Shown: positions 1-7,249 of the stretch, piece by piece
Layout of the letters: each line of letters opens with the position of its first letter
Numbering within the stretch: the first letter of the stretch is position 1
DNA from: an uncultured Mucispirillum sp.
Lineage (GTDB): Bacteria > Chrysiogenota > Deferribacteres > Deferribacterales > Mucispirillaceae
DNA length: 9,489 nucleotides
NCBI GenBank assembly: GCA_945929285.1
Contig: CAMEOC010000023.1
Span: 1 to 9,489 of the forward strand
Reading direction: 5' to 3'
Notes under the pieces: model-generated
The model's input: only the letters and a program-made list of their open reading frames with translations
Database searches by the model: none
What the model was told of the DNA's origin: nothing
Program-made: the position numbers and the translations under genes

Positions 1-2
1 TT

Positions 3-113
3 TGGCAAAATTTAACTTCAAGTCTACAATCATTTAATTCAAAAACGAAGAGGGGGACTGGATATATTTTAAATATTGAATATATACGAATATATATAGT
101 TATGGATAAGTAA
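3..113 (+). CDS. Possible 3' end of a gene entering from the left (partial)
   Basis: One frame is open from the window edge to a TAA at 111-113, about 36 codons. It ends with residues reading YIRIYIVMDK, encoded inside repeat copy 1. The other two forward frames stop quickly at the left edge. An equivalent frame can be traced in the other repeat copies, which suggests that the repeat may derive from the 3' end of a gene family. The protein is not recognised, its start lies outside the window, and 36 open codons in AT-rich DNA is only weak evidence for coding. Confidence 0.22.
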   Translation, partial: WQNLTSSLQSFNSKTKRGTGYILNIEYIRIYIVMDK

Positions 114-157
114 AAATAATATAATTATATATATTTTTTTTAAATCTTGGGGAAATC
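46..157 (+). repeat. Imperfect repeat, copy 1
   Basis: This stretch starts with CGAAGAGGGGG and ends with TTGGGGAAATC. It aligns along its whole length, with small indels, to 207-319. Shared blocks include CGAAGAGG, the AATATATACGAATATA core, the ATATAATT box, a long T-run followed by AAA, and the closing TTGGGGAAAT. The two copies start 161 bp apart. It is more diverged from copy 2 than copy 2 is from the right-end copy. It has no recognisable transposase or tRNA association. Confidence 0.8.
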
Positions 158-206
158 AAAAAATCAATAATATAACTTATTGATAATTTAAATGTTTATT
201 TTATAC

Positions 207-319
207 CGAAGAGGGGACTTGATATTCATGATACATCAAATATATACGAATATACATAGTTGTAGGTATGTAAAAAAGATATAATTGTATATAATTTTTT
301 TAAAAGTTTGGGGAAATTC
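207..319 (+). repeat. Imperfect repeat, copy 2 (left partner of the right-end repeat)
   Basis: This is the second copy of the ~112 bp repeat. Positions 222-304 match 9407-9489 without gaps, with four mismatches in 83 bases, at 229, 247, 251 and 271. The right copy is cut by the window edge, so the true match may be longer. The end carries TTGGGGAA, which is repeated 12 bases later at 320-327 and leads into the inverted repeat at 322-346. Such direct repeats around an accessory cassette could mediate recombination or be decayed gene ends. Confidence 0.88.
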
Positions 320-321
320 TT

Positions 322-346
322 GGGGAACTTTTTTTACCAGTTCCCC
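322..346. promoter_or_regulatory. Inverted repeat GGGGAAC/GTTCCCC, candidate operator
   Basis: A perfect 7-bp inverted repeat, GGGGAAC at 322-328 and GTTCCCC at 340-346, surrounds an 11-base T-rich centre. It is the most GC-rich spot in the region and directly abuts the predicted -35 of the helix-turn-helix gene at 347. HigA-type antitoxins commonly autoregulate through inverted repeats at their own promoter, so an operator role is a reasonable inference. It is not followed by a U-tract in either direction, which argues against an intrinsic terminator. Confidence 0.4.
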
Positions 347-377
347 TTGATTTCTCTATGCAAATATCGTATATAAA
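347..377 (+). promoter_or_regulatory. Sigma-70-like promoter for the helix-turn-helix gene
   Basis: TTGATT at 347-352 lies 17 bases before TATATA at 370-375, overlapping TATAAA at 372-377. Spacing and box quality fit a vegetative promoter, with initiation predicted about 30 bases before the start codon at 414. The adjacent inverted repeat would place an operator right at the -35. Confidence 0.45.
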
Positions 378-413
378 AATATCTCTGAGATTTAAAATCA
401 CGGGAGTAAAAAG

Positions 414-715
414 ATGAGTGAAGAAAAAAATATAAAACAAGAATCAGCCATAGGCAGAAGTTGGAATGATTTTGAAAAAGATATTTATACTGCTGATGAA
501 ATTGGAGAAAGCGATTTAAGAGTGGCCTTAATAAGTGAGTTTATTCATGCAAGAGATAAATTAGGAATAAGTCAAAAAAATTAGAAGAACAAAGTGGTGT
601 TAAGCAACCAGTTATTGCTAGAATGGAAAAAGGCTATTCAAATACACAAATAGAAACAGTTTTAAAAATATTAGCTCTAATGGGTAAAACTTTAGCTATT
701 GTTCTAATTAAGTAA
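414..715 (+). pseudogene. Frameshifted HigA/XRE-type helix-turn-helix antitoxin-like gene
   Basis: The ATG at 414 has a good ribosome site (GGGAG, 402-406). The first frame runs 56 codons, ending ...RDKLGISQKN, to a TAG at 582-584. Restoring one A in the seven-A run at 574-580 joins it to a second frame continuing KKLEEQSGVKQPVIARMEKG and ending at TAA 713-715. The result is a protein of about 100 residues. The central LGISQKKLEEQSGV plus RMEKG pattern is the classic XRE helix-turn-helix, with an N-terminal extension and C-terminal tail typical of HigA-like antitoxins. No HigB/RelE toxin gene is visible beside it. The lesion could be true decay, a homopolymer sequencing error, or a slippage site; a single-base loss in poly-A makes all three possible. 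If made, the 56-residue product would lack the recognition helix. Confidence 0.85.
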
Positions 716-1029
716 AAGTTGTGCATAATTAAGTAAGTATCGTCTTACTGCATTTATTATTTTTGTCATTAGAAATTGATAATATATTTCCTATTAGTTA
801 ATTTAAAACTCTAAATGGTATATTTTTTCTTAAAAAAATACTTGCATTTGTAGTAGATATAATATATGAAACTTAACTAAGTTTATTAAAATGATAATAC
901 ATTAAAAAATGCTTGGATAATTATATTATCGGTGTATTTGCCTAATTATACGGTTGAATTATCATATTATGTATATATTCTATATAATTCAGGTCTTGTA
1001 TTGTCATAAATCGGTTTATAAGGTGATTT
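716..1029 (+). other. AT-rich intergenic leader before the giant gene
   Basis: No gene is supported in this stretch. It holds the promoter candidates described at 842-868 and 959-988, a small hairpin AAACTT/AAGTTT (869-874 with 879-884), and a wider 7-bp pairing GATAATT at 916-922 with AATTATC at 957-963. No terminator with a GC stem and U-tract is seen after the helix-turn-helix gene. The last bases carry AAGGTG (1020-1025), the ribosome site of the giant gene. Confidence 0.5.
842..868 (+). promoter_or_regulatory. Weak promoter candidate for the giant-gene operon
   Basis: TTGCAT at 842-847 is followed 15 bases later by TATATG at 863-868, overlapping a consensus TATAAT at 858-863 whose spacing to TTGCAT is too short. 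A similar CTTGYATTT block followed by TATA boxes occurs at 8189-8217. An alternative is TTATCA at 959-964, 18 bases before TATAAT at 983-988, which would give a much shorter leader. I cannot choose between them from sequence. Confidence 0.3.
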
Positions 1030-4000
1030 ATGATTAATATCTTTTTTTTATTACTTCATTATGCTTCAAAAGTAAGATTATATAAGAAACTTCCTTACAG
1101 GATTTTTTTGCCATTGATAATTATATATAGGCTTATTACTGGTAAAAAAGATATTCCTTATTTAGAAATTTTTATTACAACAAAATGTAATTTAAAATGT
1201 CTGCATTGTTCTTCGTTACTTAATTATAATGATACCAAAAAACATATTGATAGTAAAGAACTGTTACAGTCTATAAAAAATATTATAAATAAGAGTGATA
1301 GAGTGTATCGCTTCAAACTACATGGAGGAGAAGTTTTATTACATCCTGAGTTAGCAGATATAATTGAATATGTTAACAATGAAAGCAAAATATTATCAGC
1401 TAGAATTACAACTAATGGTTCAATAATACCTTCTGATAATGTGATAAACAGCTTAAAAAAATCAGATAAGTTTAAGGTTCAAATTAGTATATATAAAAAT
1501 ATTATAGATTTATCACAGATTAAGCAGATATTTAAGGATAATAATATTCCTTATATTTTATTAGATAATAATATTTGGTATGATTATGGTCAAGTAGCAT
1601 ATACTGGAAAATCAGCATTTAATACATGTACATCAAAAAAATGTACTTCTTCAATTAATAATAAAATATATATATGTTCAAGGGCTGCAATGGCAGATTA
1701 TCTCGGTTTAGTTGAAGAAACAAATTATGTAAATATTTCTTCATCAGATAATATATCAAAAGATATAAAAATATTGCTAAATACGCCATCTAAAAGCTGT
1801 TTTTATTGTAATGGTACATCTAATATGGTTATTCCTGCTATACAGGATTTAAATATAAAAATTTATGCAGTGATTACTACTAAGAATAGAATATCTTTCT
1901 TCAAAAATGCTTTATATTCAGTTATTAAACAGACCTTTCTTCCTTATCATATTATTGTGGTTTCAGATTCTAATGACAATATAAAAGAACAAGAATATGA
2001 GTTGATTCAAAATATAGGTAATCTTAGTTATATACATAATAAATTTGCTTCCAATTATGCAGGTTCGCTTAATACAGCTGTAGATTTTATTGTGAAAAAA
2101 GAACTTTTTAACAATATTAATAATGCAGATAATATTTATCTAGCTTTTTTAGATGATGATGATACCTGGTGTCCTTCATATATTGAAACTATTAATGTAA
2201 GTTTAATTAATAGACCTGATTTTTTAGTATCAGGCATAAAATATAAAAGAAAAACCGAAACAATAGATTTAAGTATCCCGCAAACATTACATATTAATGA
2301 TTTTTTAAAAGGAAATCCTCATATACAAGGCTATAATACCTTTATAAAATTTTCTACATTACTTAAAGCTGGTGCTTTTGATGAAAATTTAACTTCTTCT
2401 ACTGATAGAGATTTATTTGTAAGAGTAATGATGTTAGAACCTGTTTATAAAATAATAAATCAGTATTTAGTAAATGTTGATGGTGATGACAATAGAGAAA
2501 GAATTACTACAAGCAGTAATAAAGTGATAGGCTTAAAATATTTCTATTATAAATACCACAAATTAATGGATGAGGAAGTAAAAACATATTTTTTTGATAG
2601 AGTTGAATGTCTTTTTGGAATAAAAAAAATAGATATATTACAACCATATTTCAATGATTATGCTGTAGATGAAGATATATCATATAATATAAAATCTAAC
2701 AATGAAATTATTATAGGTTTTACAGTTACATCTAAAATGCTTGGTTTAAGATTATTAAATAATATTATGGAGCAGCATATAGCAAACTTAACTGTCATTA
2801 TTGTTCAAAACTTTATAGAAAGTATACATGAATATGTTGAATTGCTGGAAAATCATAATATTAAATATAAAATATTTGATATTACCAGTGTACAAAATTT
2901 ATTATCAAATGAAAGTAATTTTATATATTTTAATGAGTTAATGAATATTCAAAATATCGTAACAGATATTGCAATATCAAGAAGTATTCTACAGTATTTA
3001 CTATATAAATTTTCTCATAAAGAAAGTATTATAATTGTACTTGATGATGATATGGAGTTTTCATATTTGATAGAAGAGCGTGGTAAAATTTCCAGTCAAA
3101 AAATTAATATAGAAGCTGCAGCGGTTTTTTATAAATATAAATATGATGCAGTAATCGGTAGTTATACACTTGATGCTCCTTTACCAGCATTTTATACTAT
3201 GAGAACTTCTTTGCTTGATTATTTATATGATATATATCCTTGTGATTTTTATTATAAAAATATATTTATTCAGGATAATTATTATTATGACTTATTTGAA
3301 GATAATAGAACTCATTTAGAATTTCCACAGCCATTATATAAAGATAAAAATATTGCTGAAATATTTTCAGGTAAATCATTATCACGCCCGCTTGTGAAAC
3401 AGCATAGTAGTGAAAAAACAGCATTGAATCGTGGTGGAATTACGATTATATATAACAGGAATATGCTTTTACTGCCTAATGTTTCTATAAATATCCATAA
3501 TAAAATAGGTAGAAGAAGCGATTATTTTTGGGTATTAAAAGCTGTTGAACATGGATACTCAGTTTCATCTGTTCCATTATATTTACTTCATAATCGTGAA
3601 ATTACTGAATTTAATATTGATAAAGAATTAGATAAAGTATTAAAAGATTTGCTTGGTTCATCATTTGTAAAGGCTTATTCTGTATCTAATGATAGATATA
3701 AATTTTATGAAAATTTTATTAAGTTCTTTAATAATAGATTATCTCTGTTTATTGCATCATATTTTCGGATAAATGGACTTTTATCTATCATATCAGAACA
3801 TGAATTGATACCAGAAGCTGCTAGTGAGATTACTACTAAAAAACTTAAAACTTTTGTTCAGTTGTGTTTTAAATATTGTAATATTGAAGATATATATGCT
3901 CAGTATGATAAACTTATAAATATCAAAATTAATTTTAATTTAGATTGTTTTTTAAATATACTAAAAGAGTTATTTGGAAAAAATATTTATGTATATTTAG

Positions 4001-6705
4001 GGCATGGCAGTGAAGGTATTGTTTTTACTGATAAAGTATATATTTATAAAATATTCTATGAAGATGTTAAGTTAGATAATACATTAATACAATTAGTATC
4101 ATCTTTTAATAAAATAAAAAATATATCCATATATCATCATAAAAGTCATACTATTATTAAATATCCTTATATTAAAATGGAAAAATATAATGGTGGGTAT
4201 GCAGATAAACTGATAAATTTTATTAATTATTTAAAAGATAATAATATTTATTTAAAAAATATTAAGCCAGATAATTTTATGATATATGGTGATGATGCCA
4301 TATATATTGATTATGGTAAGGATATATTATTAAATAACGGAAACTTTAACTACGGAATTATGTTTGAAAGAATATTTCAGTTAGTAAAGTATGCTTATCT
4401 TGGACCTGATATTTTTAAGCAAATTGTATATATATCACATAAAAAAGAAATATTTAATAACTTATACCATGGGTTAATGTATGGTTATGAAAATATGATG
4501 TCATTATTATATCAAGAATATAATAGAATAGATTTGTTAAAAAATAATATACATATAAAAAATAGTGATATAGTTCTGGATTATGGTGCTGGTAAGTGTA
4601 AACTTGCAAAGTTATTATCAGCATCAGCAAATGATTTTTATGTATATGATATAGATACTGCAGCAGTAAAAAGGTTTCGTAAACAGTCAAATATCTATAC
4701 TGATATTAAACAAATACCTGATAGTATGTTTGATGTTGTTTTATGTAATAGGGTTATATGCTCTATTAATAATGATGAATTAAATACTGTTTTATATAAT
4801 ATCAGCAAATGTTTAAAAATTAATGGCAAGCTTTATTTAAGTATATGTAATCCTTTTTTTAACAGCAAAAATGCAACTTCTGTTCAGTCAGTAGATGGAT
4901 TTGAAGAATATGCGTTTTTTAGCAAATTTGATAAACATATGAAACAAACATCAAATACCAGAGTTGAATATCATAGACCATTTAAATTTTATCAATATAT
5001 TTTGCAAAAATATGGATTTAAAATTAAAAAAACTACAGAGATTGGCGAGTATGTAGATGTTAATACATTGGAAAAGATTGGATTAGAAATAATGTTTACT
5101 TGCACATATATTAAACCAGTAAATATGAAAAGTGACATATCATTACTTATTAAAACAAATCCAATGGAGCATGAGTATATTTATGATAATATCTTTCATA
5201 TTGTTAGTCAGCTTGAAAAAGGATTTATTTTTAAAGAGAAACTTGTTGTCGTAAATGATGTTAATACAAATAGAGTTAGAAGATATGCAGAAGATGATTT
5301 ATCAAAATTGAAGTATATTTTAAATGGCATGAAAACACTTAATTTAATAGATAAAATCATATACGAGAGTGACTATTTGCATTTACAGAAAGATATTTAT
5401 GCAAAATATTTTAACAATACACTTGGAATTAATGTATCACAGAATGGTCAGCCGTTATTTGCTACATTACTGGCATTTGATATGGTTAATACAAAATATT
5501 TATATCAGACTGACTCAGATATAATATTTAATACAGATTACTATACTATGGATAATTTGTATAAAATCATTGAAGAAAATCAAGAAGTGGTGACATTATC
5601 ATTAGGTATAAGTAATTCTATTGTACAAGAGTATGGCAGGCGTTCAGAAGTGAGAACCTGTATGCTTGCTATGGAGCGTTTGACTAGTTTACTACCATTA
5701 GATAATAAATTGGATAAAAATCAGAAATACTGTTTAGCATGGCATAGAGCGCTTGACCAAAAAATAATAAACTCAAGCAAAAGTATCCGTTTAGATGATA
5801 CTTATGGTTTTTTTATACATCCAGAAAATAGTATAAAAGATAATCCTGATTTTATTGGTATAGTAAGAAGTAAAGTTGAGCATGGCTGTATAAATTCTTT
5901 ACAGTATAATAATGTTAATTTATCAGGAACAGTTACTGATTGGATTGAAACAAGCAGTAATGATGTAATATTATATATTAGAGGCAGAAATACTCCAGCT
6001 TATAAATTGAAAAGACTTTTTGAAAGTATTAGAATGCAAAGTTATCAAGATTATCAAATCATTTATGTTGATGATTATTCAGAAAATGAATCTGCAGAAT
6101 ATGCAAAAATTCAATTATTCTATTATCAATACAAACATAAACCTATTATGATTGAAAATAAAACACATAGAGGGGAGTTATATAATTTAGATTTTATGAT
6201 GAAAAATATTATAAACAATCCATCAGCAGTGATAATAAATATTGATAATGATGATTTTTTATTAAACAGTAATGCATTAAATATTATTATGGAAGAATTT
6301 AAGAAAGGTGCAGATTTGACTGTTGGTAATTGTTTTAGAAGCGACAAACCTGCAAAAGAATACAGAGTTACTTCCTTTAAAAATGTCTGGCTTAGAAATG
6401 GTGATAATATCTGGCTTCATCCAAAATGTTTTAAGGCTGAACTTTATAAATATGTAACAGATGATTTTAAGAAGATAGATGGTAACTATATTGATGTAAA
6501 TACTGATTTTGCAGTTATGCTTCCTATGGTAATTAATGCTAAAAAACCAGTATTTATAAATGATATTATTTATTATTTCGAGCCATCAAAAGAAAATCAA
6601 AATAAACAAGGGCAGTATGACGTGTATTATAAGCAGAAGATAAAAAAATATTTATTAGAGCAGGCAAGGAGTATGTATGAGAAAAATCATTTCAGTAATA
6701 GGTGA
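1030..6705 (+). CDS. Giant multidomain radical SAM / glycosyltransferase / kinase-like / methyltransferase protein
   Basis: This encodes 1891 residues with no interruption; AAGGTG lies four bases before the ATG. Apparent domains in order:
- Hydrophobic N-terminus, about 3-36.
- Radical SAM, about 44-262: cluster motif C53-x3-C57-x2-C60, GGE at 99-101, TTNG at 127-130, later cysteines 200, 205, 216, 257 and 260.
- GT2-like glycosyltransferase, about 276-525: DDDD at 375-378 followed by TW, TDRD at 458-461.
- Second GT-A-like domain, about 558-870: DDDMEF at 672-677, GRRSDYFW at 827-834.
- Protein-kinase-like fold, about 985-1130: GHGSEG loop from 991, K1007, IKPDN at 1078-1082, DYG at 1094-1096.
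- Class I SAM methyltransferase, about 1160-1360: VLDYGAG at 1182-1188, acidic YDID at 1206-1209.
- Third GT-A-like domain, about 1368-1635: TDSD at 1494-1497.
- Final GT2 domain, about 1645-1885: DNDD at 1739-1742.
It probably acts in the cytoplasm or at the inner membrane face to build a modified glycan. Domain families are motif-based; order and product are inferred. It ends in TGA directly followed by TAG, overlapping the next gene. Confidence 0.9.
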   Translation: MINIFFLLLHYASKVRLYKKLPYRIFLPLIIIYRLITGKKDIPYLEIFITTKCNLKCLHCSSLLNYNDTKKHIDSKELLQSIKNIINKSDRVYRFKLHGGEVLLHPELADIIEYVNNESKILSARITTNGSIIPSDNVINSLKKSDKFKVQISIYKNIIDLSQIKQIFKDNNIPYILLDNNIWYDYGQVAYTGKSAFNTCTSKKCTSSINNKIYICSRAAMADYLGLVEETNYVNISSSDNISKDIKILLNTPSKSCFYCNGTSNMVIPAIQDLNIKIYAVITTKNRISFFKNALYSVIKQTFLPYHIIVVSDSNDNIKEQEYELIQNIGNLSYIHNKFASNYAGSLNTAVDFIVKKELFNNINNADNIYLAFLDDDDTWCPSYIETINVSLINRPDFLVSGIKYKRKTETIDLSIPQTLHINDFLKGNPHIQGYNTFIKFSTLLKAGAFDENLTSSTDRDLFVRVMMLEPVYKIINQYLVNVDGDDNRERITTSSNKVIGLKYFYYKYHKLMDEEVKTYFFDRVECLFGIKKIDILQPYFNDYAVDEDISYNIKSNNEIIIGFTVTSKMLGLRLLNNIMEQHIANLTVIIVQNFIESIHEYVELLENHNIKYKIFDITSVQNLLSNESNFIYFNELMNIQNIVTDIAISRSILQYLLYKFSHKESIIIVLDDDMEFSYLIEERGKISSQKINIEAAAVFYKYKYDAVIGSYTLDAPLPAFYTMRTSLLDYLYDIYPCDFYYKNIFIQDNYYYDLFEDNRTHLEFPQPLYKDKNIAEIFSGKSLSRPLVKQHSSEKTALNRGGITIIYNRNMLLLPNVSINIHNKIGRRSDYFWVLKAVEHGYSVSSVPLYLLHNREITEFNIDKELDKVLKDLLGSSFVKAYSVSNDRYKFYENFIKFFNNRLSLFIASYFRINGLLSIISEHELIPEAASEITTKKLKTFVQLCFKYCNIEDIYAQYDKLINIKINFNLDCFLNILKELFGKNIYVYLGHGSEGIVFTDKVYIYKIFYEDVKLDNTLIQLVSSFNKIKNISIYHHKSHTIIKYPYIKMEKYNGGYADKLINFINYLKDNNIYLKNIKPDNFMIYGDDAIYIDYGKDILLNNGNFNYGIMFERIFQLVKYAYLGPDIFKQIVYISHKKEIFNNLYHGLMYGYENMMSLLYQEYNRIDLLKNNIHIKNSDIVLDYGAGKCKLAKLLSASANDFYVYDIDTAAVKRFRKQSNIYTDIKQIPDSMFDVVLCNRVICSINNDELNTVLYNISKCLKINGKLYLSICNPFFNSKNATSVQSVDGFEEYAFFSKFDKHMKQTSNTRVEYHRPFKFYQYILQKYGFKIKKTTEIGEYVDVNTLEKIGLEIMFTCTYIKPVNMKSDISLLIKTNPMEHEYIYDNIFHIVSQLEKGFIFKEKLVVVNDVNTNRVRRYAEDDLSKLKYILNGMKTLNLIDKIIYESDYLHLQKDIYAKYFNNTLGINVSQNGQPLFATLLAFDMVNTKYLYQTDSDIIFNTDYYTMDNLYKIIEENQEVVTLSLGISNSIVQEYGRRSEVRTCMLAMERLTSLLPLDNKLDKNQKYCLAWHRALDQKIINSSKSIRLDDTYGFFIHPENSIKDNPDFIGIVRSKVEHGCINSLQYNNVNLSGTVTDWIETSSNDVILYIRGRNTPAYKLKRLFESIRMQSYQDYQIIYVDDYSENESAEYAKIQLFYYQYKHKPIMIENKTHRGELYNLDFMMKNIINNPSAVIINIDNDDFLLNSNALNIIMEEFKKGADLTVGNCFRSDKPAKEYRVTSFKNVWLRNGDNIWLHPKCFKAELYKYVTDDFKKIDGNYIDVNTDFAVMLPMVINAKKPVFINDIIYYFEPSKENQNKQGQYDVYYKQKIKKYLLEQARSMYEKNHFSNR

Positions 6706-7234
6706 TAGCCATGAACTGCAAAAAAAGTCTAATAAACAGCTAGCATTTGAAACAGGGCGGTTACTTATTGATAATAATTATAGAGTTATGACTGGTGGTC
6801 TAGGTGGTATTATGAAAGAAGTATTAGTTGGTGCAAAATCTTCTGCTAATTATAAAGAAGGAGACACAATAGGTATTCTGCCATCATTTGATATTAATAG
6901 TGCAAATGAATATGTAGATATTCCAATAGCTACTGGATTAGATGTTGGTAGAAATCAAATAATTGCTAATGCATCTGCTGTTATAATTATTGGTGGTGGT
7001 GCAGGAACACATGTAGAAGCTGCATTGGCATGGGGGCTTTATAAATTAATTATTGCTTATGGAATGTCTGGCGGCTGTGCTGAATTATTAGCAGGGAAAG
7101 CTTTAGACCATAGAACAAGATATAAAGATATTGTAAAAGATGTTATCTATAATGTGTCAACTCCTGAAGAAATGATAATAACTCTGAACAGTAATCTTAT
7201 TAAATATGTGCGTGTACATCATGGAATAAATTAG
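6677..7234 (+). CDS. SLOG-superfamily nucleotide-binding protein (TIGR00725 / MoCo-carrier-like)
   Basis: This encodes 185 residues. The ATG at 6677 follows AAGGAG (6666-6671) by five bases and overlaps the end of the giant gene by 29 bp in another frame, so translation is probably coupled. Motifs fit the Rossmann-like SLOG fold shared by LOG phosphoribohydrolases, molybdenum-cofactor carrier proteins and the TIGR00725 family: TGGLGGIM at 39-46, GDTIGILP at 62-69, GRN at 91-93, and GGGAGTHVE at 106-114 in the position of the LOG phosphate-binding PGGxGTxxE loop. The exact LOG catalytic motif is altered (GGGAGT for PGGxGT), so a cytokinin-type hydrolase role should not be assumed. Binding of a nucleotide or nucleotide sugar is the safest inference, and would suit its place between a glycosyltransferase gene and a nucleotide-sugar dehydrogenase gene. 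The ligand is unknown. Confidence 0.85.
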   Translation: MRKIISVIGDSHELQKKSNKQLAFETGRLLIDNNYRVMTGGLGGIMKEVLVGAKSSANYKEGDTIGILPSFDINSANEYVDIPIATGLDVGRNQIIANASAVIIIGGGAGTHVEAALAWGLYKLIIAYGMSGGCAELLAGKALDHRTRYKDIVKDVIYNVSTPEEMIITLNSNLIKYVRVHHGIN

Positions 7235-7249
7235 CGAGGTGAGGATAAT

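Noticed and set aside
192..284. 30-codon frame through repeat copy 2
   Set aside because: It has no ribosome site and no recognisable protein. Short open frames are expected here, although the same frame stays open in the right-end repeat copy.
1..320. CRISPR array
   Set aside because: Only two diverged ~112 bp units are present. They are not short identical repeats with unique spacers, and no cas genes are nearby.
322..346. Intrinsic terminator
   Set aside because: The T-rich run is in the loop, not after the stem, and neither strand has a U-tract following the hairpin. A promoter begins immediately after it.
4454..4690. 78-codon reverse-strand frame inside the giant gene
   Set aside because: It lies wholly within the methyltransferase and linker part of the forward gene, whose motifs are clear. 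Its translation is low-complexity Tyr/Leu/His and it has no independent support.
6126..6347. 73-codon reverse-strand frame inside the giant gene
   Set aside because: It is antisense to the final GT2 domain with its DNDD motif, and is Ile/Phe/Leu-rich as expected from the complement of Asn/Asp/Lys-rich coding sequence.
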